A stretch of DNA of 64,000 nucleotides, taken from NCBI GenBank assembly GCA_902778255.1, contig CACYXD010000002.1:124001-188000 (forward strand), read 5' to 3'. This DNA comes from an uncultured Prevotellaceae bacterium (lineage in GTDB: Bacteria > Bacteroidota > Bacteroidia > Bacteroidales > Bacteroidaceae). Each line of letters opens with the position of its first letter. Positions within the stretch are counted from its first letter, which is position 1. The notes beneath the pieces are model-generated. The model was not told where the DNA came from, did not search any database, and was given only the letters and a program-made list of their open reading frames with translations. The position numbers were made by a program, and so were the translations under genes. Positions 45,358 through 54,783 of this stretch are shown here, in pieces.

Positions 45358-45365
45358 CAAAGGTA
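45358..45365 (-). promoter_or_regulatory. Promoter -7 element of the lysE operon
   Basis: Reverse-strand TACCTTTG, 8 bp before the ATG at 45349, giving a leader of only a few nucleotides. Confidence 0.6.
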
Positions 45366-45409
45366 CAAAAAAAAAGTGAATTATGAATAGGGAATCGCAA
45401 AAAAATTAC

Positions 45410-45417
45410 TATCTTTG
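45410..45417 (+). promoter_or_regulatory. Promoter -7 element of the ROK kinase
   Basis: TATCTTTG, 40 bp before the ATG. No clear -33 TTTG. Confidence 0.55.
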
Positions 45418-45457
45418 CAGTCGGAACAACATTATTTAAACTTAAAGCACCAAAACA

Positions 45458-46441
45458 ATGGAACAACAAGCTATCAAGCCCTACGTCATCGGATTAGATC
45501 TGGGAGGCACCAATTCAGTCTTCGGCATCGTTGACGCACGCGGCGATATCAAGGCTACCACCGCCATCAAGACTGGTGGTCACGCCACAGCAGAATCATA
45601 CGTCAACGCCTGCATTGAGGCTCTTCAGCCCATCATAGAACAGGTCGGAGGCCTTGATAAAATCAAGGCAATGGGCATCGGTGCCCCCAACGGCAACTAC
45701 TATAAGGGCACCATCGAGTTTGCGCCCAACCTGCCTTGGGCCCACGACTGCATCGTGCCTCTGGCTCAGATGTTCAGCGAGCGCTTAGGAGGCATCCCCG
45801 TAGGCCTGACCAACGATGCCAACGCCGCTGCTGTAGGCGAGATGGTCTATGGTGCCGCCCGTGGCATGAAGGACTTTATCGTCATCACCCTGGGAACAGG
45901 CGTAGGATCGGGCATCGTGGCCAACGGACAGCTGCTCTACGGACATGATGGCTTTGCTGGCGAACTGGGACACGTCACAATGGTACGCGGTGCTGAGGGG
46001 CGTCCCTGCGGATGCGGCAGAACGGGCTGTCTGGAAGCCTACTGCTCTGCTACTGGCGTGGCACGCACGGCTCGTGAGTTGCTTGAGAAGACCACCCGTC
46101 CTTCCCTGCTTCGCGATATGAAGCCAGAGGACATCACCTCGCTCGACGTGAGTATTGCTGCCGAGAAGGGCGATGAACTGGCTCTTGAAATTTATAATTT
46201 CACAGGCAAGATGCTGGGCGAGGCCTGTGCCGACTTTGCAGCCTTCTCTTCGCCTGAGGCCTTTATCTTCTTCGGAGGCATGACCAAAGCCGGCGAACTC
46301 ATCATGAAACCCATTCGCGAGGCCTACGATGCCCACGTCATGAAGCCCTTCCGAGGCAAGGCGCAGTTCCTCGTCAGCGGACTCGACGGGGCCTCGGCCG
46401 CCGTTTTAGGTGCTTCAGCCATCGGTTGGGAGATAAAATAA
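45458..46441 (+). CDS. ROK-family sugar kinase (probable glucokinase)
   Basis: N-terminal phosphate-binding LDLGGTNSVFGIVD, then the sugar-site TNDANAAAVGEMVYG, GTGVGSGIVANGQ and the ROK zinc motif GRPCGCGRTGCLEAYCS. Length (327) fits glucokinases that feed glucose into glycolysis. It is a single gene with its own promoter and terminator. Confidence 0.88.
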   Translation: MEQQAIKPYVIGLDLGGTNSVFGIVDARGDIKATTAIKTGGHATAESYVNACIEALQPIIEQVGGLDKIKAMGIGAPNGNYYKGTIEFAPNLPWAHDCIVPLAQMFSERLGGIPVGLTNDANAAAVGEMVYGAARGMKDFIVITLGTGVGSGIVANGQLLYGHDGFAGELGHVTMVRGAEGRPCGCGRTGCLEAYCSATGVARTARELLEKTTRPSLLRDMKPEDITSLDVSIAAEKGDELALEIYNFTGKMLGEACADFAAFSSPEAFIFFGGMTKAGELIMKPIREAYDAHVMKPFRGKAQFLVSGLDGASAAVLGASAIGWEIK

Positions 46442-46466
46442 GGGGGTCGAAAGATCCCCTTTTTTA
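46441..46466 (+). terminator. Terminator after the ROK kinase
   Basis: AGGGGGTC pairs with GATCCCCT around a GAAA tetraloop, followed by a T run. The stem begins on the stop codon. Confidence 0.88.
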
Positions 46467-46548
46467 TATATTATTATGGTGGAAACAGGAAAACGATTGA
46501 GAAAAATCAAGTTTTTTAACAAAAAAATAAAAAAAATTAGCAAAAATA

Positions 46549-46579
46549 TTTGGTGATAATAAAGTTTTTTGTACTTTTG
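46549..46579 (+). promoter_or_regulatory. Promoter of the outer-membrane protein
   Basis: TTTG (46549-46552) and TACTTTTG (46572-46579), 19 bp apart, with an AT-rich upstream tract. Leader about 63 nt. Confidence 0.75.
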
Positions 46580-46644
46580 CACCCGAATCAAAGTTAATGC
46601 TGCCCGTAAAAAGGTGGTTAAGTTTAACAAAACAAATTGAAAAA

Positions 46645-47313
46645 ATGAAAAAGATTTTGATGACTTTGGCTACAGCTTTTGTAGCAGTTTCAATGAACGC
46701 TCAGTATTATGTTGGTGGTACCGCTGGTTTCACTAGCATCAAAAACAACTCTACAACGCCAAACATCGAGAGAACAACAAACGATCTTACAATCGCTCCT
46801 GAATTTGGTATGGCTCTCGATGATAAGATGAGTGTAGGTATTGCTTTATCTTACGAGTCTCAGTCACAAGAGGACAAATGGACTGGTGTTGGTGCTGATC
46901 CCGTTGCAAAGCGTCTGAAGCCTACAACAACTACCATCGCTCTCCGTCCCTATGTTCGTTATCAGCTCCTGACTGTTGGTAAGTTCAATGTTTTTGCTGA
47001 TGGTGGTATCAATTTCTCTATTGATAAGACTTCAGAAGCAGGTTTCAAGCCTGGCACCACTGACACATACGACAACAAGGCAGGTATGAATCTTGGTCTG
47101 TTTGTAGCTCCTGGTGTTTCTTTCAAGATTAACGACCAGTGGACTCTTGTTACTAAGTTCGACGACGATATGTTTAATTTGGGTTACACCAAGTCTCAGG
47201 TTGCTGATCTTACCGGCGCCCCCGATCCTGACACAAATTTCAACTTTGGCGCAAAGACCAACACTCTGTTCCGTCTTGACAACCTCCGCTTCGGTGTATT
47301 CTACAACTTCTAA
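46645..47313 (+). CDS. Outer membrane beta-barrel protein
   Basis: The start at 46645 gives a clean signal peptide (MKKILMTLATAFVAVSMNAQ); the longer frame has none. The mature part (about 200 residues) alternates polar and hydrophobic residues as barrel strands and ends with an aromatic residue (LRFGVFYNF), the usual outer-membrane signature. The strong promoter and codon choice suggest high expression. No ligand is indicated. Confidence 0.85.
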   Translation: MKKILMTLATAFVAVSMNAQYYVGGTAGFTSIKNNSTTPNIERTTNDLTIAPEFGMALDDKMSVGIALSYESQSQEDKWTGVGADPVAKRLKPTTTTIALRPYVRYQLLTVGKFNVFADGGINFSIDKTSEAGFKPGTTDTYDNKAGMNLGLFVAPGVSFKINDQWTLVTKFDDDMFNLGYTKSQVADLTGAPDPDTNFNFGAKTNTLFRLDNLRFGVFYNF

Positions 47314-47338
47314 GAAACATTACAGAAGAATCAATTAT

Positions 47339-47367
47339 AAAGGTGTGCTTAGGCACACCTTTTTTTG
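47339..47367 (+). terminator. Terminator after the outer-membrane protein
   Basis: AAAGGTGTGC pairs with GCACACCTTT around TTAG, followed by a T run. Confidence 0.9.
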
Positions 47368-47425
47368 TGCGCGGTCATTTGGTCATTTGGCCAAATCAAA
47401 AACGATTACACGGTGCGTGACTTAG

Positions 47426-47491
47426 GATGTGCCGGTTCACGGGTCGAGATGTGCCAGTTCGCGGCCCGTGATCACGGCGTTCGCGGGTCGC
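47426..47491. repeat. 22-bp period array, 3 units (GC-rich)
   Basis: Units start at 47426, 47448 and 47470. The first two share GATGTGCC and the third starts GATCACGG; all contain GTTCnCGG. The sequence after it (to about 47540) drifts but keeps GA at 22-bp steps. The 387-bp gap 47314-47700 holds no gene. Confidence 0.6.
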
Positions 47492-47566
47492 GAACGGCGT
47501 GATCGTCATTTACGATGTTATTTGCCTCAATATTCGAGAACCGCAATGGAAATATTATACCTTTTT

Positions 47567-47698
47567 GCGAAGCAGCCTCAAACGCAATGCGAAACAGGCT
47601 GAAACGCGATGCGAAACAGCCTCAAACGCAAGGTGAAATAGCCTCAAACGCAAGCTAAAACAGCCTGAAACGCAAGGCGAAACAGGCTAAAACGCAAA
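47567..47698. repeat. 22-bp tandem array, 6 units, next to feoB
   Basis: Six units of exactly 22 bp start at 47567, 47589, 47611, 47633, 47655 and 47677. The consensus starts GCGAAACAGCCT and ends AAACGCAAG. There are no spacers. It ends 2 bp before the feoB stop codon (47701-47703) and so forms its 3' untranslated region. Confidence 0.9.
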
Positions 47699-47700
47699 AA

Positions 47701-50013
47701 CTAAGAGAAGAGCAAGCCCACCTGATAGACCACAGCCGATACAATCCAAGCCAGGCAGGTAGTGTAAACAGCAGAGACGAAAGCCCAACGCCACGAGCCC
47801 GTCTCGTTCTTGATAGCAATAATGGTGGCTATACAGGGGAAATAGATGAGCACGAAGAGCAGGTAGCAGTAGGCCTGAAGAACGGTGAGCGACTCCAGGC
47901 CGCCCAGCACACCGATGGTAGAGGCCACTATCTCCTTGGCACCCACACCGGCCATCAGCGACACATCAAGCTGCCAGTTGAAGCCCTGAACGGAGAATAC
48001 AGGAGCCACAGCCTGTCCCAGTCGCCCGATGATACTGCTCTCCATCGAATCGGCCACACCCGTGAAGCTGAAATAGCCCAAAGCCCACACCAGGATGCTG
48101 GCCACCAGGATGACACCGCCCATCTTCTTCAGGTATTCCTTACCTTTCTCCCAGGTATGGCGCATCACGGCCCTGAGCGTTGGGAAACGATAAGGCGGCA
48201 GTTCCATCACAAACGGAGTGTCCTCGCCCTTGATGATAAAGGTAGAGAAGACCTTGCTCACTACCACCGATAGGATGATGCCAATGAGATAGAGGGATAT
48301 CATGACCCATGACTGGTACTCTACTGCGAAGAATGTGCCGATAATCATGATATAAATAGGCAAGCGTGCCGAGCACGACATCAGCGGGAGAATCATCATC
48401 GTGATCAGGCGCGAGCGACGGCTCTCGATGGTACGGGTAGCCATCACGGCTGGCACATTACAACCAAAGCCCATGACCAGCGGGATAAACGACTTGCCAT
48501 GAAGCCCCATCTTGTGCATCAGTCGGTCCATGATAAAGGCAGCACGAGCCATATAGCCTGAGTCCTCCATGATGGAGATGAAGCAGTAGAGAATGAGTAT
48601 CTGAGGCAGGAACACGATGACGCTGCCCACGCCGCCAATGACACCATCGACGAGCATAGAACGCATCGGTCCCTCGCTCATCGTAGCGCCTATCCACTCG
48701 CCCAGCCACTCTACGCCTGCCTCAATCCAGTCCATAGGATACTGGCCAAGGATAAACGTGGTATGGAACATCACGAAGAGGATGGCGAAGAACACGGGGA
48801 AGCCCCAAATCTTATGCGACAGCACGGCATCGATACGATGGGTGGTGCGATAGGTATCTTCCTGCTTTCCCGTTACATAGCCCGCCTCCTTCAGGGCGCC
48901 GTTGATGAAGCCGTACTTGGCATCCATGATAGCTGTCTCAGAGTCAGTGCCTGTCTCATCCTGCACACGCGAAGCTGCCTTGTCGCGAGCCGATAGCAGC
49001 TGGCGGCGGTCTTCCGGACGATGTTCCTCGGAGAGGTGCTGTCCGATATAGCGCAGGGCCTCGCTGTCGTGCTCCAGCAGTTTGATGGCCAGATAGCGGG
49101 TGGAATAGTGCTGGGTGATATGCTCGTCTTTCTTCAGGAAGTGCTGAATATGACTGATGCCCTGCTCTATCTCGTGGCCGTAGTTGATATGCAGATGACG
49201 CGCGGAGCCCTGCTTGCCCTCATAGACCTGGATGACGGCACGGAAGAGTTCCTTCAATCCCCTACCCGACTTGAACGAAGTGGGAATCATGGGCATACCG
49301 AAGAGCGACGACAGCGTAGGAATGTCAAGTTTATCGCCACGACGCTCAAACTCGTCGTACATATTCAGGGCGCACACCATACGCACGTTCATATCAACCA
49401 ACTGGGTGGTAAGATAGAGGTTGCGCTCAAGGTTAGAGGCATCCACCACGTTGATCACCACATCGGGCATCTGCTCAGACAGGTGCTTTCTAACGTAAAG
49501 CTCTTCAGGGCTATAGCACGAGAGGGAATAGGTGCCTGGCAGGTCGGTGAGCATAAACTCATAGCCGAACATCGAGGCATGAGCCTCTGTAGCATCAACG
49601 GTAACACCACTATAGTTGCCCACATGGGCATGAGCGCCCGAGGCATAGTTAAACAGTGAAGTCTTGCCGCAGTTGGGATTACCCACAAGGGCCACATGGA
49701 TCACACGACGCTCGCGCAGGGCTTCATGATGCAGATAGTCTTCTTCATGACCTTTCAGAATAGCGGGCGGCAGTTGCTCACTATAGGCAATGTCGGCAAC
49801 CACCTCGACCTGGTCGGCTTCATGATGGCGCAACGACACCTCGTAGCCCATGATGCGATACTTCACAGGGTCTTGCAAGGGGGCATTCTGCAGCACCTCG
49901 ATAACCTGGCCCTTGATAAAGCCCATCTCGATGATGCGTTTGCGGAAGCCGCCGTGACCCAGCACCTTGACTATTACGCCCTTTTCACCCGTTTTCAGCT
50001 CTGAAAGTTTCAT
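47701..50013 (-). CDS. feoB: Ferrous iron transporter, FeoA-FeoB fusion
   Basis: Residues 1-75 are FeoA (SH3-like: MKLSELKTGEKGVIVKVLGH). The G domain follows from about 105 (VGNPNCGKTSLFNYASG, YSGVTVDA, DLPGTYSLS, ALNMYDE), then the membrane domain with GKSFIPLVMGFGCNVPAVMATRTI and about ten helices. It imports Fe2+ across the inner membrane. FeoA fusion is usual in Bacteroidetes. Length is 770. Confidence 0.95.
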   Translation of the reverse strand: MKLSELKTGEKGVIVKVLGHGGFRKRIIEMGFIKGQVIEVLQNAPLQDPVKYRIMGYEVSLRHHEADQVEVVADIAYSEQLPPAILKGHEEDYLHHEALRERRVIHVALVGNPNCGKTSLFNYASGAHAHVGNYSGVTVDATEAHASMFGYEFMLTDLPGTYSLSCYSPEELYVRKHLSEQMPDVVINVVDASNLERNLYLTTQLVDMNVRMVCALNMYDEFERRGDKLDIPTLSSLFGMPMIPTSFKSGRGLKELFRAVIQVYEGKQGSARHLHINYGHEIEQGISHIQHFLKKDEHITQHYSTRYLAIKLLEHDSEALRYIGQHLSEEHRPEDRRQLLSARDKAASRVQDETGTDSETAIMDAKYGFINGALKEAGYVTGKQEDTYRTTHRIDAVLSHKIWGFPVFFAILFVMFHTTFILGQYPMDWIEAGVEWLGEWIGATMSEGPMRSMLVDGVIGGVGSVIVFLPQILILYCFISIMEDSGYMARAAFIMDRLMHKMGLHGKSFIPLVMGFGCNVPAVMATRTIESRRSRLITMMILPLMSCSARLPIYIMIIGTFFAVEYQSWVMISLYLIGIILSVVVSKVFSTFIIKGEDTPFVMELPPYRFPTLRAVMRHTWEKGKEYLKKMGGVILVASILVWALGYFSFTGVADSMESSIIGRLGQAVAPVFSVQGFNWQLDVSLMAGVGAKEIVASTIGVLGGLESLTVLQAYCYLLFVLIYFPCIATIIAIKNETGSWRWAFVSAVYTTCLAWIVSAVVYQVGLLFS

Positions 50014-50032
50014 GATTATTCTAATTTTGATG

Positions 50033-50040
50033 CAAAGGTA
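50033..50040 (-). promoter_or_regulatory. Promoter -7 element of feoB
   Basis: Reverse-strand TACCTTTG, about 20 bp before the ATG. No clear Fur site was made out. Confidence 0.6.
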
Positions 50041-50118
50041 CTATCTTTTTCCGAAAAACGGAATACATCAGCAACAAATACCTAAAAATGAGGATGCGGC
50101 GAGGAGTGCCGAAGATGA

Positions 50119-50907
50119 CTATTCCTCAATGTTGGTTAGCGAACTAGAGAATGACGAGAAGAGGTTGGCTACGCTCTCAGTAGGATAATAACGCATGAAA
50201 CGAGCCGAACGGCGCACGTTCCACATAAAGGCCGACTTGTTGCTGGTGTGTACGAAGATGTCCTTTCCCTGCGAGAAGCGCAACTGCTCCTGACTATAGG
50301 GAATGGACGAGGCAAAGCGCTCAATATGATAGTTAGAGGGCTTCACGTCAAAGGGAAGTTCATCAGTTTGAAGTCCCAACAGTTCTACCAGCAAGGCGCC
50401 CTCAAGTTGTATCATATTCTGCAGGCGGAGCTTTGCTATCCACTTCTTGAGCTGCTCACGGTCGACCTTAGCGCCTCGCTCACGAATCAGCTCGCCTACA
50501 ACCAGCATCTGGCGCACCCAATGGTCGTCGCGCAACAAGCCATAGGCCAAGCGCAGCAGTTCTTCCAGCAACTGGTATTCTACGGATTGGGTATCGGTTT
50601 TCGCGGCTATGGATGCCAGACTACGCTCCAGGCGAGGCGACAACGATGAGGGCTTAGGCACGGTGCGGTAGGAATAGGCTGAAGCCAACGACGCCCATTC
50701 CGAGGTTACCGCCTCAGGGATTACCTGAATAAAGAATTGTTCGTTAAGCACCTCCAGGCCTGCGTAGGTCTCGGCCTCAACACCGTGGGCTTTGGCAAAC
50801 AACATCGTCTTCCGCCATTTGCAGGCTGACATAGGCTCAACCATTTCCTGTTGGCCAAACACGCCAGCTCGCAAAAGGCGGAAGAAATTTCGTGTTGTTA
50901 TATCCAT
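50119..50907 (-). CDS. Unknown protein, NTP_transf_5-like N-terminus
   Basis: The product has 262 residues and no signal or membrane segment. The opening (FFRLLRAGVFG ... WRKTMLFAKAHGVEAETYAGLE) resembles the start of uncharacterised nucleotidyltransferase-family proteins, but the GS-x-D catalytic motif is not seen. It ends in a region rich in Arg and Tyr (NVRRSARFMRYYP). It lies 42 bp downstream of uxaA and could be co-transcribed. Function not known. Confidence 0.6.
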   Translation of the reverse strand: MDITTRNFFRLLRAGVFGQQEMVEPMSACKWRKTMLFAKAHGVEAETYAGLEVLNEQFFIQVIPEAVTSEWASLASAYSYRTVPKPSSLSPRLERSLASIAAKTDTQSVEYQLLEELLRLAYGLLRDDHWVRQMLVVGELIRERGAKVDREQLKKWIAKLRLQNMIQLEGALLVELLGLQTDELPFDVKPSNYHIERFASSIPYSQEQLRFSQGKDIFVHTSNKSAFMWNVRRSARFMRYYPTESVANLFSSFSSSLTNIEE

Positions 50908-50949
50908 ATTTTTGAGTGTGTAACGCTGTTTTGCAGCGTTAAAAAAGAA

Positions 50950-52446
50950 TCAAAGCGTGACGCCGTTCTTGAAGATGGAAATCTCGCGATAGTCGTTTTC
51001 CTCGTTGCGGGCCAACTCGCCACTGGCTACTGCCAGCACCTTGTCGATAAACTCTGGCACGAGTTCTTCCATCGTACGGCCCTGAACCAGTTGACCTGCA
51101 GAGAAGTCCACCCACTGGGGCTTGCGCTCAGCCAGCGTAGGATTGGTGGCTATCTTCATCGTAGGAACAAAGGTGCCAAAGGGCGTACCGCGACCTGTGG
51201 TGAAGAGCACCAGATGACAGCCGCAGGATGCCAGCGCTGTAGCAGCAACAAGGTCGTTGCCAGGAGCCGACAGCAGATTGAGGCCCGTAGCTGAGAGACG
51301 GTCGCCATACTCCATCACGCCGCTCACAGGGGCGCGTCCGCACTTCTGCGTACAGCCCAAGGCCTTGTCCTCAAGGGTAGAGATACCACCAGCCTTATTG
51401 CCTGGACTGGGGTTCTCGCCTACGGGCTCGCCGTGACTGAGGAAATACTCCTTGAAGTTATTGATCATCGAGACGGTCTTATTGAAGAGTTCAGGTGTCT
51501 CGCAACGGTTCATCAGAATAGTCTCGGCACCAAACATCTCAGGCACCTCGGTCAGCACGCTGGTACCACCCTGAGCCACGAGCCAGTCGCTAAACTCGCC
51601 CACCAGGGGATTGGCGGTGATGCCGCTAAAGCCATCGGAGCCGCCACACTTCAGACCAACGCGCAATTTTGAGACAGACACGTCCTCTCGCTTGTCCTGA
51701 GCGGCTATAGCGTAGAGCTCACGCAGAATCTGCATACCAGCCTCCACCTCATCGCCATCTACTTTCTGGGTCACAAGCAGGCGGATACGGCTCTTGTCGT
51801 AGTCGCCTAAAAGCTTCATGAAATCATCGGGCTGATTGTTCTCACAGCCTAAGCCCAGCACCAGCACAGCACCTGCATTGGGATGGAGCACAATGTCACG
51901 CAGCACCTTACGGGTGTTCTCGTGGTCGCCGCTGAGCTGCGAACAGCCATAGTTATGATGCCAGGTATAGATAGCGTCAACATCCTTGCAGCCAGTTTCC
52001 TGACGCAGTTGCTTGGCCAGACGCTCGGCAATGCCGTTGACACAGCCCACAGTGGGCACAATCCATATCTCGTTGCGTACGCCAACATCGCCATTCTTGC
52101 GCACATAGCCTTTGAACGTACGGTTCTCTTTCTTGATATTCAGCGTCTCGTTGACAGGTGAATAGGTATATTCGAGCGTACCAGAGAGATTGGTCTTCAG
52201 ATTGTTCTCGTTGATCCACTCGCCAGCCTTCAGGTCCTTACGGGCGTGGCCGATGGGATAGCCGTACTTGATGATATTCTCACCTTCCTTCACGTCGCGC
52301 AACAGCACCTTGTGACCAGCGGGCACATCTTCGGCCAACACCACACGCTCGCCTCCGGCCTCAATGACGTCGCCTTTCTTCTTTTCTACTAAGCAGACCA
52401 CCACAGAGTCTGCAGGATTGATTTTGAGATAAGTTTTAAGTTCCAT
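50950..52446 (-). CDS. uxaA: Altronate dehydratase
   Basis: UxaA converts D-altronate to 2-keto-3-deoxygluconate. An N-terminal SAF domain (about 1-100; INPADSVVVCLVEKKKGD) precedes the galactarate/altronate dehydratase domain with IVPTVGCVNGIAERLAKQL, HNYGCSQLSGDHENT and LKCGGSDGFSGITANP. Length (498) is normal. It follows lacI by 16 bp, suggesting control by that regulator. uxaB, the preceding step, is encoded about 22 kb away. Confidence 0.9.
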   Translation of the reverse strand: MELKTYLKINPADSVVVCLVEKKKGDVIEAGGERVVLAEDVPAGHKVLLRDVKEGENIIKYGYPIGHARKDLKAGEWINENNLKTNLSGTLEYTYSPVNETLNIKKENRTFKGYVRKNGDVGVRNEIWIVPTVGCVNGIAERLAKQLRQETGCKDVDAIYTWHHNYGCSQLSGDHENTRKVLRDIVLHPNAGAVLVLGLGCENNQPDDFMKLLGDYDKSRIRLLVTQKVDGDEVEAGMQILRELYAIAAQDKREDVSVSKLRVGLKCGGSDGFSGITANPLVGEFSDWLVAQGGTSVLTEVPEMFGAETILMNRCETPELFNKTVSMINNFKEYFLSHGEPVGENPSPGNKAGGISTLEDKALGCTQKCGRAPVSGVMEYGDRLSATGLNLLSAPGNDLVAATALASCGCHLVLFTTGRGTPFGTFVPTMKIATNPTLAERKPQWVDFSAGQLVQGRTMEELVPEFIDKVLAVASGELARNEENDYREISIFKNGVTL

Positions 52447-52462
52447 AAAGTATTGTTTGTTT

Positions 52463-53533
52463 TTATCCGATATTTATTCGGCGATAGAATCCAATATTCT
52501 CCTTGACCAACAGTTCGATAGGCATATAGTTCACTGGCGTCACCTCTTTCTTGAGCACAACAGCCTGGAAAAGCGTCTCTACGCAGGCATAGCCTTGCAT
52601 ATAAGCGTGCTGGGCTATGAGGAACGAGATACTGCCCTGACGCACGCACTCCGCATTCTTGGGCACCATATCGTAGCCCATAATCTGGACGTTACGCCTA
52701 TTGGTACGCAAGAGGAACTCGCCCACAAGATGGGCCTTAGAGTTGAAAGTGATGCAATGATGCACGTGAGGGTGACTGGTGAAGAATTCCTCCAAGATGC
52801 GGTTGTATTGCGACTTGGGCCCATCCAACGGCAGATTGACCTCGGTGATGGCAATCTCAGGGAAATGGTCGCGCATATAATGACGGAAGCCCGTTTCACG
52901 GTTAGACTGCTGCTTAGAACCGACATGTCCGTCCTTGAGCTGTTTCATCATCATGATCTCAGTCTCCTTCGAGGCAATGAGCATCATCATGCGGGCAGCA
53001 AAATAGCCACTCTGGAAAGAGTCCTGACCATAGAAGGCAAGGGGCTTCAGGTCTGGCAGATAGGAGTCGAGCAGGATGAAGGGGATATTATGGTCGTTCA
53101 GGGCATTGGTGAACTCACGGGTGAGTTCCAGTTTGGCGGGCACCACAATGACGCCATCGGGATTCTCGGCCAGACACTCCTCGGCAATCTTCGAGAACGA
53201 AGGACCGTTGAAACGCTCATAGTACATCATTTTCAGGGACACGCGGAAGTCGCGGCGGTGCTCGGTAGATGCTTTTACGCCTTCTTCCACCTCGTCCCAA
53301 TAAGCCTCACTCTCGTGCATCGGAATGACGCAGCAAAACTTATAATCTTTATTGTATGCCAATGCCGAAGCATATACATTGGGCTGATAATCCATTTCAG
53401 CCAACACTTTCTCGACCTTCGCACGTGCCCTAGATGACACATTGGGTCTTTCATGCAGAACGCGGTCGACAGTGCCCACTGACACTCCCGCCCGCTCAGC
53501 GATATCCTTAATCCTAATCTTTTCTGAAGCCAT
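52463..53533 (-). CDS. LacI-family transcriptional regulator
   Basis: The N-terminal helix-turn-helix (IRIKDIAERAGVSVGTVDRVL) and hinge (SSRARAKVEKVLAEMDYQPN) are followed by a periplasmic-binding-protein-like sensor domain, 356 residues in all. The position directly upstream of uxaA implies control of galacturonate/altronate use, with an intermediate such as altronate or KDG as possible inducer; this is inferred. No operator palindrome could be assigned. Confidence 0.85.
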   Translation of the reverse strand: MASEKIRIKDIAERAGVSVGTVDRVLHERPNVSSRARAKVEKVLAEMDYQPNVYASALAYNKDYKFCCVIPMHESEAYWDEVEEGVKASTEHRRDFRVSLKMMYYERFNGPSFSKIAEECLAENPDGVIVVPAKLELTREFTNALNDHNIPFILLDSYLPDLKPLAFYGQDSFQSGYFAARMMMLIASKETEIMMMKQLKDGHVGSKQQSNRETGFRHYMRDHFPEIAITEVNLPLDGPKSQYNRILEEFFTSHPHVHHCITFNSKAHLVGEFLLRTNRRNVQIMGYDMVPKNAECVRQGSISFLIAQHAYMQGYACVETLFQAVVLKKEVTPVNYMPIELLVKENIGFYRRINIG

Positions 53534-53555
53534 AGCTTTTTGTTAATCCAGTGTG

Positions 53556-53586
53556 CAAAGGTAAGAAAACTTTGCGGAATAACAAA
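53556..53586 (-). promoter_or_regulatory. Promoter of lacI-uxaA
   Basis: Reverse-strand TACCTTTG (53556-53563) and TTTG (53583-53586), 19 bp apart. Confidence 0.7.
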
Positions 53587-53600
53587 AAGATATGGCGTTT

Positions 53601-54764
53601 TTATTCATATTTGATAATAACCTTGCGCTTTTCGAAGGATGTATAGGAAGGGGTTCCTATAATCGTCACCCAGTCTGTGTAGACCTCAGAATCGCTGCCA
53701 TTATCCAAAGCTTTACTCTTATTACAGGTAGCCGTAAACGAGCCTCCGCTGACGATGATACCCTTGTCGCCCTTCACAGCCTTGGGCTTGCCTTCATCGT
53801 TGTCGCCCGTGGTATTGGCCACCAGCGTACCGCCTGCAAACTTCACGGTATCGGCGCAGTTGATACCCTTGCCGCCATCACCGGATGAGTTGATGGTGAG
53901 CTTTCCTGCCGTCATCAGGAACAGGCTGTCGCATTTGATGCCAGCAGCCGAAGCGGTGTCCTTCACACCGTCAACGGTTTCTATCAGACAGTCGCCTTTG
54001 GTGGTAATGACAGTCTCGCCTCCAAGGATATTCACCTTAGCATCACACTTGATGCCGCGAGCACCATCGGCCTTCACTACAACAGTCAGTTTGCCGTCCT
54101 CAATAGTGAAACCGTCATTAACCTTAATACCATTAGACCCCGTATCGTCCACATTGACATTGATAGTACCGCCACTGATGATAATATAGTCGTCGCTGGC
54201 AAGTCCGTTCTTCGCATTGGCGTTGATGGTCAGCGAGCCAATACCCTCGAAATAGATCTGACCTTCGCTGAAGAAAGTTCCCTTCTGAGAGAAAGTCTGT
54301 TCGCTATACGAAACGCCATCGGTCAAGGTATTCTCCGTACCATCAGCCAACGTCACATAGAGACTCTTTCCACACTGGTTGTTGATAGCAGGCCCGTCGG
54401 GATTGGTAATGCTGACACCATTGAGGATGATGCCGTATTTCTTCAGGCTATAAACAAGCAAAGAACCATCGGTCGTCGTTCCGCTTAGGGTGAACCGCAG
54501 GAAACGGCTGCTGGTAGAACGGACGGTCACATCAGCACCCTGAACGCTGCATACAGAGGCAGAATCGCCTGCAAGCACCACCTCGCTCCCACTCCACGTA
54601 ATGGAGATATCGAGCGTATCGGGAATTGAGGTCTGCGAATCATCGTCGTCTGAGGGGGATACGGGCGTATAATTGTCGTACGCTGTGGTATCATCATCGC
54701 CACAGGATATCATCGTCCCTGCAGCAAGGCCTATCAACAAGAGGCCGAAAAGGGTCTTTTTCAT
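53601..54764 (-). CDS. Beta-helix lipoprotein, Cthe_2159-like (carbohydrate-binding domain family)
   Basis: The lipoprotein signal ends at MISC (residue 21), followed by an acidic linker. The rest is a right-handed beta-helix of GI/GL-rich repeats (GIKCDAKVNILGG, GIKCDSLFLMTAGKL, GINCADTVKFAGGTL), as in Cthe_2159-like proteins that bind acidic polysaccharides. The start at 54764 is chosen for its signal peptide. It is encoded with VTC, DUF4956 and DUF2490 genes, a set often seen together. Confidence 0.8.
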   Translation of the reverse strand: MKKTLFGLLLIGLAAGTMISCGDDDTTAYDNYTPVSPSDDDDSQTSIPDTLDISITWSGSEVVLAGDSASVCSVQGADVTVRSTSSRFLRFTLSGTTTDGSLLVYSLKKYGIILNGVSITNPDGPAINNQCGKSLYVTLADGTENTLTDGVSYSEQTFSQKGTFFSEGQIYFEGIGSLTINANAKNGLASDDYIIISGGTINVNVDDTGSNGIKVNDGFTIEDGKLTVVVKADGARGIKCDAKVNILGGETVITTKGDCLIETVDGVKDTASAAGIKCDSLFLMTAGKLTINSSGDGGKGINCADTVKFAGGTLVANTTGDNDEGKPKAVKGDKGIIVSGGSFTATCNKSKALDNGSDSEVYTDWVTIIGTPSYTSFEKRKVIIKYE

Positions 54765-54783
54765 TTTGTGTCGGATTTTAGAA

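Noticed and set aside
47567-47698. CRISPR array
   Set aside because: Units are 22 bp and directly joined, with no unique spacers and no cas genes nearby.
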